64,000 nucleotides of DNA, from NCBI RefSeq assembly GCF_009870825.1, contig NZ_WTWY01000023.1, forward strand, positions 1 through 64,000. The letters are read 5' to 3'. The notes under the pieces were generated by a model. The model was not told the origin of the DNA. It ran no database searches and worked only from the letters and a program-made list of their open reading frames with translations. The translations under genes were made by a program, and so were the position numbers. Of this stretch, positions 28,146 to 36,023 are shown piece after piece. Origin of the DNA: Paenibacillus sp. USDA918EY (GTDB lineage: Bacteria; Bacillota; Bacilli; Paenibacillales; Paenibacillaceae). Position 1 is the first letter of the stretch; each line of letters begins with the position of its first letter.

Positions 28146-28189
28146 TCTTAAAATAAAGCGGAAACTTTAACGTTTCCCGGGAAATAAAA

Positions 28190-28231
28190 CAAGATGCCTT
28201 TGGGTCGATTTCGGCCTGAAGGCATTTTTTT
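28190..28231 (+). terminator. Terminator after apt
   Basis: Stem ATGCCTT/AAGGCAT with an extended loop, followed by eight T residues. A second small hairpin (GGAAAC/GTTTCC) lies at 28160-28177. Confidence 0.88.
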
Positions 28232-28358
28232 TGTAAAAAGAAAAGCATGCGCCATGCGTATGGTTCAGGATAGCTAAAGCGTTGTATAAAAAAATCCTCC
28301 GAAGTGTTAAGATAACTTCGGTTCGCCAACCAAATTTAAAACACGAGGAGGAGATCAG

Positions 28359-28424
28359 ATGCCATCTGATGTGAACAGTTTAACACATACAAAAAATGGA
28401 ATTGCAAGTATCACATTGTGTTAG
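28359..28424 (+). pseudogene. N-terminal fragment resembling enoyl-CoA hydratase
   Basis: A 21-codon frame with a textbook GAGGAGG Shine-Dalgarno. Its end, NGIASITL, matches the start of enoyl-CoA hydratase/isomerase proteins (NGIAxITLNRP), but the frame stops at once. I read it as a surviving 5' end of a deleted gene. A genuine small peptide gene is the alternative. Confidence 0.5.
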
Positions 28425-28479
28425 CGCCAATTAAGCGCCGGAAGCGCGAAACCGATGGCGGCAAAGAGGGCTTGAAACG

Positions 28480-28584
28480 ATGGGGAAAGAGAACAAAATC
28501 GCTTTGATTCCGCTGGATGAGCGGCCCTGCAACTACGAAGCGGAAATTACCGACTGCTGCATGCCCGTGGAACCGGACCTTTGA
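28480..28584 (+). pseudogene. N-terminal fragment of a DUF4127-like protein
   Basis: A 34-codon ORF. Residues 4-16 (ENKIALIPLDERPCN) carry the IPLDERPCNY signature found at the extreme N-terminus of DUF4127 proteins, which are normally about 500 aa. After NYEAEI the match ends and a stop follows, so only the 5' end survives. It sits between two other fragments. Confidence 0.6.
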
Positions 28585-28682
28585 GGTGGGGCTTAGCGTT
28601 CATTTTCGTGCTCCTGCATTGGGGCGGGAACGGGATCGGGATCGGAGCGGGAGTCATAGTTCAGGCCTTCCTTGGAATGTGA
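28581..28682 (+). pseudogene. Possible membrane-protein fragment (YczE/YitT-like?)
   Basis: A 33-codon open frame overlapping the previous fragment. It reads as one or two hydrophobic helices with Gly-rich turns (GIGIGAGVIVQAFLGM), a pattern seen in YczE-type membrane proteins. It has no Shine-Dalgarno. The assignment is tentative; it could be chance coding. Confidence 0.3.
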
Positions 28683-28697
28683 ATTGAATCTTCCGGA

Positions 28698-28748
28698 TTA
28701 AAAAATAGAGCCGGCAGCGCTCCACGCAACGGAGGCCTGTCCGGCTCT
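28698..28748 (-). terminator. Terminator of the uracil permease gene
   Basis: Read on the minus strand, AGAGCCGG/CCGGCTCT arms enclose a loop and are followed by TATTTTTTA, just after the permease stop. Confidence 0.85.
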
Positions 28749-28758
28749 TTCATTTGGA

Positions 28759-30063
28759 TCAGTCTGGAGTTTTTTCGGCGAGTTCGCCGCTTTTTTCGTT
28801 GGATAGGCCAAGCACTTCAATCAGCCTGAAGAACAAGCTGAGCACGATGCCCACGATCGTCGCAAGCGCCATCCCTTTCAGGTGGACGTTGCCGATATCG
28901 AGCTGCACGCCGCTGATGCCGACAACAAGCACGAGCGTGGCGAGGATCATGTTGGTCGGTTTTGAAAAGTCCACTTTTTGCTCGACGAAAATACGCAGCC
29001 CCGAAGCCGCGATGACCCCGAACAGCAGCAGCGATACGCCGCCCATGACGGGTTCCGGGATGTTCGCGATGACTGAGGAGAACGTTCCGGAGAAGGAAAG
29101 CACGATAGCGATAACGGCTGCCCCGCCGATCACGAACACGGAGTAGACTTTGGTCAGCGCCATGACTCCGATGTTTTCGCCGTACGTCGTGTTCGGCGTG
29201 GAGCCGACGAAACCGGACAGGATGGTCGAAATGCCGTTACCGAGCAAAGAGCGGTTCAGTCCGGGATCTTTGGACAAGTCTTTGCCGACGATGTTGCTTG
29301 TGACAAGCAAATGCCCGATATGCTCGACAATGACGACCAGCGAAACCGGTATGATGGTAAGGATCGCATTCATATCGAATTTAGGAGTGGTGATCGTCGG
29401 CATCGAAATGAGATGCGCGCTTGCGATAGCGCTTTTGTCGATCATGCCCGGCATAAAGTAGGCGACCGCGTATCCGGTCACGATCCCGATCAGGATGTGG
29501 ATGATCTTCGGGAAACCACGGAACAGCACCGCGCCGATGACGGTGACGCCAAGCGTCGTCATGGACAGGATCACGCTGTTCGGATTAAACCAGTCGGCTG
29601 CAGCGCCTTCCTTCGGGATCAATCCTGCCATGCCTGCCGCTGTAGGGACGAGCTCGAGGCCGATCGTTGCGACGATGGCGCCCATGGCCGCGGGAGGGAA
29701 GACGACGTCGATCCATTTCGTTCCGGCATATTGCACGACCAGGCCGACGGCGACGAAAATGACGCCGGTGACGATAAAAGCGCCGAGCGCCAGCGGGTAG
29801 TTGTCCGCGTTATGATCCAGGACGGCCAGCACGGGCGAAATAAACGCGAAGCTGGAGCCGAGGTAGGCGGGGATTTTTCCGCTGCAAATCAGAATGTACA
29901 GCAGGGTACCGATGCCGTTCATCAGCAAAATCATGCCGGGATCGACGCCGAACAGGTTAGGCACGAGCACCGTGCTGCCGAACATGGCAAACAGATGCTG
30001 CAAGCTGAGAAGGAATCCCGGACCCAGCGGAAGCCTTTCATGGACTTGAATCTCGCGTTGCAA
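28759..30063 (-). CDS. uraA: NCS2-family uracil permease (UraA/PyrP-like)
   Basis: 434 aa with 14 predicted helices (7+7 inverted repeat). UraA-type motifs are visible: the N-terminal LSLQHLFAMFGSTVLVP, the substrate His/Glu segment VVIVEHIGHLLVTS, and GSTPNTTYGENIGVMALTKV in TM10. It imports uracil by proton symport. The TTG start has AGGAG 9 bp upstream. Monocistronic. Whether the gene is pyrP or a second permease cannot be told here. Confidence 0.92.
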   Translation of the reverse strand: MQREIQVHERLPLGPGFLLSLQHLFAMFGSTVLVPNLFGVDPGMILLMNGIGTLLYILICSGKIPAYLGSSFAFISPVLAVLDHNADNYPLALGAFIVTGVIFVAVGLVVQYAGTKWIDVVFPPAAMGAIVATIGLELVPTAAGMAGLIPKEGAAADWFNPNSVILSMTTLGVTVIGAVLFRGFPKIIHILIGIVTGYAVAYFMPGMIDKSAIASAHLISMPTITTPKFDMNAILTIIPVSLVVIVEHIGHLLVTSNIVGKDLSKDPGLNRSLLGNGISTILSGFVGSTPNTTYGENIGVMALTKVYSVFVIGGAAVIAIVLSFSGTFSSVIANIPEPVMGGVSLLLFGVIAASGLRIFVEQKVDFSKPTNMILATLVLVVGISGVQLDIGNVHLKGMALATIVGIVLSLFFRLIEVLGLSNEKSGELAEKTPD

Positions 30064-30251
30064 GGTTCTTCACTCCTAAATATGAATTTTTTCGTTTCTC
30101 GAATTGCATTCAATGAACTAGAATAGCTAAGAAGCCGACATTTTTCAATCATTTTTTATGCGATTTTCGCAAAATCCTGTTATAAACATGGACGAAATAT
30201 TAAAAAGATGCGAATGTTCGCGGGAGTCTTCCCTGTTCCTGGCAAGAAATA

Positions 30252-30280
30252 TTGACGCGAAGCCTTTCAAGCGTCATAAT
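30252..30280 (+). promoter_or_regulatory. Probable SigA promoter of rel
   Basis: TTGACG (30252-30257) and CATAAT (30275-30280) are separated by exactly 17 bp, about 90 bp before rel. The spacer is bounded by GACGC...GCGTC, an inverted repeat that overlaps both boxes. The rest of 30064-30369 shows no other feature. Confidence 0.6.
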
Positions 30281-30369
30281 TATAGGAAATCTTATTTGAC
30301 CAGGGAACCTGCTAAGGATAAACGTTTGCGGGTTCTATTTCATATAGAAGGGACACGGAAACGACTAGA

Positions 30370-32547
30370 ATGGGCATAGAGCGATTACTTGAAAAGGCAG
30401 GCGCCTATATCAAAGAACCGGATTTGAGCCGCATCCGCGAAGCCTATGAATTTGCGGAGCAAGCTCACCACGGACAAGTCCGCAAATCCGGCGAACCGTA
30501 TATTCTGCACCCGCTTGCGGTTGCAGAAATTGTCGTGGGCTTGATGATGGATACGACCTCCATCGTCGCTGCGCTGCTGCATGATGTCGTTGAGGATACG
30601 ACCGTATCGCTGGAAGAAATCCGTGATAAATTCGGCGACGCTTGCGCGATGCTGGTTGACGGATTGACCAAACTGGAGCGTATCCAGTTCCGTTCCAAAG
30701 AAGAGCAGCAGAACGAAAATTACCGCAAAATGTTTATCGCCATGGCGCAGGATATCCGCGTCATCGTGATCAAGCTGGCGGATCGGCTTCATAACATGCG
30801 TACGTTAAAATACCAGTCTGAGGAAAGCCAGCGCCGGATCGCCTACGAAACGCTCGAAATTTTTTGTCCGATCGCGGACCGGCTCGGGATTTCGGCGATC
30901 AAAAGCGAGATGGAGGATCTGTCCCTCAGATATCTCAATCCGCAGCAATATTACCGCATCGCCAACCTGATCCACAAAAAACGCGCCGAACGCGAGCAAT
31001 TCGTGGAAAACGTCATTTCCCGCATCCGCGAAAAGCTGGACGAAATGGGCATCGAAGGGGATTTGTCCGGCAGGCCGAAGCATATTTACAGCGTTTTTAA
31101 CAAAATGACGGCCAAAAACAAGCAGTTTAACGAAATCTACGACCTGATCGCGATCCGGGTGATCGTCGACAACATCAAGGATTGTTATGCCACGCTTGGG
31201 ATCATTCATACGTTATGGAAGCCGATGCCCGGGCGTTTCAAAGATTATATCGCCATGCCGAAAGCCAATATGTACCAATCGCTCCATACGACGGTGGTCG
31301 GCCCCAACGGCGAGCCGACGGAAGTGCAGATCCGGACGTGGGAAATGCACCGGACGGCCGAATACGGGATCGCGGCACACTGGGCGTATAAGGAAGGAAC
31401 GACGCCGGGCGGCAATTTCGAAAATAAAATGACCTTTTTCCGGGAAATTCTGGAGCTTCAGCATGAAGCGAAGGATGCTTCCGAGTTCGTGGAATCCCTG
31501 AAGATGGATTTCTTTTCGGACCTCGTATTCGTGTTTACTCCGAAGGGCGAGGTTATTGAACTGCCTTCCGGCTCCGTGCCGCTCGATTTTGCTTACCGCA
31601 TCCACACGGAAGTCGGCAACCGGACGATCGGCGCCAAAGTCAACGGCCGGATCGTGCCGCTGGACCATCGCCTGAAAACCGGGGACATCGTCGAGATCCT
31701 CACGTCCAAGCATTCCTACGGGCCTAGCGGAGACTGGCTGAAGATCGCCCAATCGTCCCATGCAAGAAGCAAAATCAAGCAGTGGTTCAAGAAGGAAAAA
31801 CGTGAAGAAAACGTGGAAAAAGGCCGCGACATGATCGAGCGCGAGCTGAAAAACCGCGGTCTTGATCCGGCGGAATGGACGACGGACGACAAGCTGCTGG
31901 AGGTTGCCAAAAAGTTCGCCTTTAATGATGTGGATGATATGCTGTCCGGGATCGGATTCGGCGGCATTACCGCCGCCCAAATTTGCACGCGCCTGACGGA
32001 ACGTCTGCGCAAAGAGCAGGAAGAAGCGCACCTGCTTGAACTGACGACGGAGAAGAAGGAAATCAAGGCCCCTTCGGAAAAAAGATCCCGTCCGACCAAT
32101 GGCGTGCGCGTCAAAGGGATCGACAATTTGCTCGTCCGTTTTGCGCGCTGCTGCAACCCCGTTCCGGGGGATGAAATCGTCGGCTACGTGACCCGCGGGC
32201 GCGGCGTGTCCGTTCACCGGGCGGACTGTCCGAACATCCAGGTTTCGGGGGACGGCGAAGAAGCGGCTCGCGTGATCGAGGTCGAATGGGAGAACGAAAT
32301 CGAAGCGAATTACAGCGTCGACATCGAAATTACGGGCCATGACCGCAACGGGCTGCTGAACGAGGTGCTGCAGGCGGTGTCCGAAAGCAAAACGAACATT
32401 TCGGCGGTTACCGGGCGTTCGGATAAAAACAAAATGGCGCTGATCCACATGACGATCCTGATCCGCAATACGGATCACCTGCATTCGGTCGTTGAACGGA
32501 TCAAACGCGTCAAAGACGTGTATACCGTGCATCGGATTATCCAATAA
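30370..32547 (+). CDS. rel: Bifunctional (p)ppGpp synthetase/hydrolase Rel
   Basis: 725 aa with the full RelA/SpoT layout: HD hydrolase (about 1-200, HDVVEDT at 71-77), synthetase (about 200-345, RFKDYIAMPKANMYQSLHTT), TGS (about 400-460), helical and zinc-finger (FARCCNPVPGDEI) parts, and a C-terminal ACT/RRM domain. It makes (p)ppGpp on ribosomes stalled by uncharged tRNA and degrades it otherwise. The ATG has only a weak Shine-Dalgarno. dtd follows, as in B. subtilis. Confidence 0.97.
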   Translation: MGIERLLEKAGAYIKEPDLSRIREAYEFAEQAHHGQVRKSGEPYILHPLAVAEIVVGLMMDTTSIVAALLHDVVEDTTVSLEEIRDKFGDACAMLVDGLTKLERIQFRSKEEQQNENYRKMFIAMAQDIRVIVIKLADRLHNMRTLKYQSEESQRRIAYETLEIFCPIADRLGISAIKSEMEDLSLRYLNPQQYYRIANLIHKKRAEREQFVENVISRIREKLDEMGIEGDLSGRPKHIYSVFNKMTAKNKQFNEIYDLIAIRVIVDNIKDCYATLGIIHTLWKPMPGRFKDYIAMPKANMYQSLHTTVVGPNGEPTEVQIRTWEMHRTAEYGIAAHWAYKEGTTPGGNFENKMTFFREILELQHEAKDASEFVESLKMDFFSDLVFVFTPKGEVIELPSGSVPLDFAYRIHTEVGNRTIGAKVNGRIVPLDHRLKTGDIVEILTSKHSYGPSGDWLKIAQSSHARSKIKQWFKKEKREENVEKGRDMIERELKNRGLDPAEWTTDDKLLEVAKKFAFNDVDDMLSGIGFGGITAAQICTRLTERLRKEQEEAHLLELTTEKKEIKAPSEKRSRPTNGVRVKGIDNLLVRFARCCNPVPGDEIVGYVTRGRGVSVHRADCPNIQVSGDGEEAARVIEVEWENEIEANYSVDIEITGHDRNGLLNEVLQAVSESKTNISAVTGRSDKNKMALIHMTILIRNTDHLHSVVERIKRVKDVYTVHRIIQ

Positions 32548-32569
32548 CAGGATAATCCTTTCATTTTTT
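32534..32569 (+). terminator. Hairpin across the rel stop codon
   Basis: Perfect arms GGATTATC/GATAATCC span the end of rel and are followed by TTTCATTTTTT. It may terminate part of the transcription before dtd. Confidence 0.6.
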
Positions 32570-32594
32570 CAAAGCATATGGAGGAGTTTTCGGC

Positions 32595-33044
32595 ATGAGA
32601 GTTGTCGTTCAGCGCTGTAAGGAAGCGCAGGTTACCGTAAACGGAGAGGTTACCGGCAAGATAAACCAAGGATTGATGGTGCTTGTGGGGGTGACCCATG
32701 AAGACACGGAAAAGGATGCGCAATATTTGGCCGACAAAGTCGCCGGCTTGCGCATTTTCGAGGACGAAGAAGGAAAAATGAATTTCAGCGTAACCGATGT
32801 GGGCGGAGGGATTTTGTCCGTGTCGCAGTTTACGCTGTACGGCGATTGCCGCAAAGGCAAACGCCCGAATTTTATGGCCGCGGCCAAACCGGATCAGGCG
32901 CTTGGGTTATACGAATGTTTTAACCGCGAGCTGGCGGCAAAAGGGCTGCAGGTCGAAACCGGCCGCTTCGGCGAAATGATGGATGTGGAGTTTACCAACT
33001 GGGGGCCGGTCACGCTCATCATCGACAGCAAAGCGACGGCATAA
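32595..33044 (+). CDS. dtd: D-aminoacyl-tRNA deacylase
   Basis: 149 aa, full length. It hydrolyses D-aminoacyl-tRNA esters. The SQFTLYGD motif (Ser-Gln-x-x-Leu) and the Gly-Pro motif GPVTLIID are present; the residue before GP is Trp (TNWGPVT) rather than the usual Asp/Gly. GGAGG precedes the ATG. It is in the conserved rel-dtd pair. Confidence 0.95.
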   Translation: MRVVVQRCKEAQVTVNGEVTGKINQGLMVLVGVTHEDTEKDAQYLADKVAGLRIFEDEEGKMNFSVTDVGGGILSVSQFTLYGDCRKGKRPNFMAAAKPDQALGLYECFNRELAAKGLQVETGRFGEMMDVEFTNWGPVTLIIDSKATA

Positions 33045-33108
33045 ATCGGTCTTCATGCGGGAATGCTGAATCTATAATCATCAGCTTCACCCGAAGGAGC
33101 CGTCATCG

Positions 33109-33270
33109 ATGCGCCAATCTTCCCAAGGATCCGCCCTGAAGCAGCTGCCGCTCATTCCGATCGAATCCGTAAAGGAAGCGGTAAAGCTGGAGCGGACAGG
33201 CCGAATCCCTTTTCCTTTATGGCATGGATACCATAAGGGCAAAGGATCGCTGCCGTACATGCAGCGTTAA
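33109..33270 (+). CDS. Hypothetical small protein, 53 aa
   Basis: ATG with GAAGGAG 9 bp upstream, 53 codons, followed by its own terminator. The product is basic, with the segment PLIPIESVKEAVKLERTGR and an aromatic/glycine C-terminus (FPLWHGYHKGKGSL). I do not recognise a family. Good translation signals plus the terminator favour a real gene. In B. subtilis this slot between dtd and hisS carries the unrelated yrvJ. Confidence 0.55.
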   Translation: MRQSSQGSALKQLPLIPIESVKEAVKLERTGRIPFPLWHGYHKGKGSLPYMQR

Positions 33271-33294
33271 TCAACGAATTTGTCGACCGGCATC

Positions 33295-33330
33295 AAAAGC
33301 AGGGTTCCCGTTAGCGGAAGCCTGCTTTTT
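33295..33330 (+). terminator. Terminator after the 53-aa gene
   Basis: AAAAGCAGG/CCTGCTTTTT arms with an inner TTCCCG/CGGAA stem. Confidence 0.82.
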
Positions 33331-33419
33331 AACATCATTCATTGTTACACTTGCATTTTGTGGGGTAATTACAACGTATAAAGATCAACCTATTCCCCGC
33401 AAATAAGGAGGTAACGATC

Positions 33420-33911
33420 ATGCCGAAACAAATTCAAGCTTATTTCAAAACGGAAGACGACGCCGAACAAGCGAAAACAAAATTGATCGGCATTCAGGCC
33501 GAGCATTTGGAGGTTGGCAGGCTCGGAACGGCGCTGGAAGGGAACCGCCACATTCTGCTGCCGATCGCGCCGGTGGGAATGACGGGGAGCGGCACAACGA
33601 CGGGAGCATCCGCTGCGGCCGGCGTTTCCGGTGTCGCCTATACGCCTCCCGTTGTCGTCTCGCCTGACGATGATGACCCCAACGGCGTTTCTTCGGAAGG
33701 AAATCACCCAGCGGAGGAACACGCATGGGGGGACAGGCAGGACGAAGTCGAACCACTGTTCGATCCCTATGCGGATCGATACGATGATCTTGAATACGTT
33801 CTATCCTGCAAAGTACGGGACAAGGACTACGCGGATGTCGTCAACACGCTGCGCAACAACGGCGGTTACGTCGAAATATTCGAAGACGGGGAAGACCGGG
33901 CCGAGATCTAA
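33420..33911 (+). CDS. Hypothetical protein with two FlmT/YflT-like halves
   Basis: 163 aa, start fixed by AAGGAGG 8 bp upstream. The N-terminal part (PKQIQAYFKTEDDAEQAKTK, then VGRLG) and the C-terminal part (YVLSCKVRDKDYADVVNTLR, GGYVEIFE) look like the two halves of a small alpha/beta ACT- or stress-protein-like fold that senses or presents variants of one motif. Between them lies a low-complexity Gly/Thr/Ala stretch and an acidic DDDDP segment. The protein is strongly acidic and soluble. No function can be assigned. Confidence 0.75.
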   Translation: MPKQIQAYFKTEDDAEQAKTKLIGIQAEHLEVGRLGTALEGNRHILLPIAPVGMTGSGTTTGASAAAGVSGVAYTPPVVVSPDDDDPNGVSSEGNHPAEEHAWGDRQDEVEPLFDPYADRYDDLEYVLSCKVRDKDYADVVNTLRNNGGYVEIFEDGEDRAEI

Positions 33912-34090
33912 GCTTTATGCAAGGCATCTGCTCAAGGATCTCAGTGGGGTCACATGGGATATCGTGCCGAACGAGCTTTTTTGAAACGGTTTCCTGTTTG
34001 TAATATAACTGTAATATAAGCTTCATCTTCCCTTAATATAGCCTGTTTATAATAACAGCATGACCCCCTTTTTTAATATAAAACTTTTGG

Positions 34091-34121
34091 ACCTACAATC
34101 CGTATTGTAGGTTTTTCTTTT
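34091..34121 (+). terminator. Terminator upstream of the T-box promoter
   Basis: Perfect 9-bp stem ACCTACAAT/ATTGTAGGT with a CCGT loop and a T-rich tail. It insulates the following promoter. Confidence 0.9.
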
Positions 34122-34130
34122 GTCTGCCAC

Positions 34131-34159
34131 TTGACTTTAGTGAAGCGGTTCATTACAAT
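34131..34159 (+). promoter_or_regulatory. SigA promoter of the hisS operon
   Basis: TTGACT (34131-34136), a 17-bp spacer and TACAAT (34154-34159). The predicted start lies about 20 bp before the T-box stem I. Confidence 0.8.
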
Positions 34160-34183
34160 CTAAAAATAATCCAAAATCGATTC

Positions 34184-34482
34184 GATGACGGGACCAAGTA
34201 GTCCGTGCCCCACCATGTCAGAGAGGAATCCCTTAGGCTGGAAGGATTCTATGGATGACCGGATGAATGACTTCCCCGAGAACAGGCGTCGAACGCGGAA
34301 AGGGATTTTGTATGAAACCGATCCCTGTCAGTAGACGTGCTGCGCGTAAACGGGCGTTAAACGTATGAGCGGATTCGCGATCCATGCGGGTCCGGAATGT
34401 GGGTGGCACCACGGGAGATTGAACAAGCACAATCCCTCGTCCCTGATTGCTTATTTGAAGCAGCAGGGCGGGGGATTTTTTG
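34184..34482 (+). promoter_or_regulatory. T-box riboswitch, probably tRNA-Asp-responsive
   Basis: A classic T-box leader. Stem I runs from GACG (34187) to CGTC (34290), with AGAGAGG and the GGCTGGAA apical loop. The T-box proper GGGTGGCACCACGGG is at 34401-34415. A terminator of AATCCC...CCCTG against CAGGGCGGGGGATT plus six T follows (34431-34482). The acceptor-pairing bulge reads TGGC, complementary to GCCA, i.e. discriminator G as in tRNA-Asp; tRNA-His has C there. A GAC Asp codon at 34269-34271 lies where the specifier is expected. Uncharged tRNA-Asp should stabilise the antiterminator and switch on hisS-aspS-tcdA. Confidence 0.88.
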
Positions 34483-34734
34483 GCATACCCGTTTGCTTGA
34501 GCCTATGCTTTGATAAGCGAAGCTTTTATGGAGGATTTTGCAAAAATCCAAGGAGCGGCTTTCAATCAGCAATATATTGAGCGAAACGGTTTCGTTCGTC
34601 TGTATATTGTACCCGGGAGCGGCTGGAATCGAATTTTTGCAAAAACCTGAATACAGAAAAAGAACGAAAATACGTATATTTTGCAGATCGCAGCCTTTGG
34701 GCATTTGCGAAATACGCGAGCAGGAGGAAAAACG

Positions 34735-35991
34735 ATGGCTTACCAAAAACCGACAGGCACCCAGGATTTTTTGCCTGGAATCGTGGAAAAATGGCAGTTC
34801 GTCGAGGAAAAGGCCCGGGATTTGTGCCGGCGATTTAATTACCGGGAAATCCGCACGCCGCTGTTCGAGCAGACCGAGCTGTTTGAACGCGGAGTCGGCG
34901 AAACGACGGACATCGTCGAAAAAGAAATGTACACCTTCAAGGACAAAGGCGACCGCAGCATGACGCTCCGTCCGGAAGGCACGGCGGGCGTCGTCCGTTC
35001 TTATGTGGAGAACAAGCTCTATGGAGAACCGGATGTGAGCAAGCTGTATTACATCGGGCCGATGTTCCGTTACGAACGTCCGCAGGCCGGCCGTTACCGC
35101 CAGTTCCACCAGTTCGGCGTCGAAGCTTTCGGCGCGGTCGATCCGGCGATCGATGCGGAAGTCGTGTCGCTTGGTTACCAGTTCTGCAAAGAGCTGGGGC
35201 TGCAGGGCGTGAAGGTGGAGATCAACTCCGTCGGCAATCCGGCGAGCCGCGCGGCCTACCGCGAGAAGCTGCTTGCGTTCCTCACCCCGATGAAGGACAG
35301 CTTGTGCAAGGACTGCCAATCGCGGATGGAACGGAATCCGATGCGCGTGCTGGACTGCAAGGTCGATCAGGAGAAATTCGTGAACGCGCCTTCGATCCTC
35401 GACAGCCTGGACGAGGAATGCACGACCCACTTCGAGCAGGTCAAACGGTATTTGAGCGATATGGACGTCGATTTCGTCGTGAATCACCGCCTGGTGCGCG
35501 GCCTTGATTATTACACGCATACGGCGTTCGAATATAAAGCGCAAGGCATCGGCGCGATCGATACGATCGGCGGCGGCGGCCGCTATAACGGCTTGGTCGG
35601 CGAAGTCGGCGGGCCGGATCAGCCGGGGATCGGGCTTGGGCTCGGGCTCGAGCGGATATTGCTCATCCTCGAGAAACAGGAAATCGAGCTGAATGCCGTC
35701 AAACCGCTGGACGTTTATTTCATCGCCCTCGGCGAAGCGGCGGACCGCGAAATTACGAAGCTGCTGTACCTTGCCCGCAAGGAAGGGTTATCGGCCGAAC
35801 GCGATTATTTGGGAAGAAAAATGAAAGCCCAAATGAAGTCCGCGGACCGTTTTAACGCCAAAATCACGGCGATCCTCGGGGATGACGAGCTGGAGCGGGG
35901 AGAAATCGCGCTCAAGTTGATGGCCACCGGCGAGCAGCAGACGGTGAAGCTGGACGAACTGGTTGCGAAATTAAAGGAATTAGCCGAATAG
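34735..35991 (+). CDS. hisS: Histidyl-tRNA synthetase
   Basis: 418 aa, class II aaRS. Motif 2 is FRYERPQAGRYRQFHQFG; His-specific elements are LVRGLDYYTHTAFE and GGGGRYNGL; the anticodon-binding domain occupies the last 95 residues. ATG with GCAGGAGG upstream. A 250-bp stretch separates it from the T-box terminator and contains only small hairpins. First gene of hisS-aspS-tcdA. Confidence 0.97.
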   Translation: MAYQKPTGTQDFLPGIVEKWQFVEEKARDLCRRFNYREIRTPLFEQTELFERGVGETTDIVEKEMYTFKDKGDRSMTLRPEGTAGVVRSYVENKLYGEPDVSKLYYIGPMFRYERPQAGRYRQFHQFGVEAFGAVDPAIDAEVVSLGYQFCKELGLQGVKVEINSVGNPASRAAYREKLLAFLTPMKDSLCKDCQSRMERNPMRVLDCKVDQEKFVNAPSILDSLDEECTTHFEQVKRYLSDMDVDFVVNHRLVRGLDYYTHTAFEYKAQGIGAIDTIGGGGRYNGLVGEVGGPDQPGIGLGLGLERILLILEKQEIELNAVKPLDVYFIALGEAADREITKLLYLARKEGLSAERDYLGRKMKAQMKSADRFNAKITAILGDDELERGEIALKLMATGEQQTVKLDELVAKLKELAE

Positions 35992-36023
35992 GCATACCAC
36001 ATAAAAAAAGGAGTTTGAGAAAC

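Noticed and set aside
31213..32544. 443-codon minus-strand frame opposite rel
   Set aside because: Same reason: antisense shadow of a long GC-rich gene.
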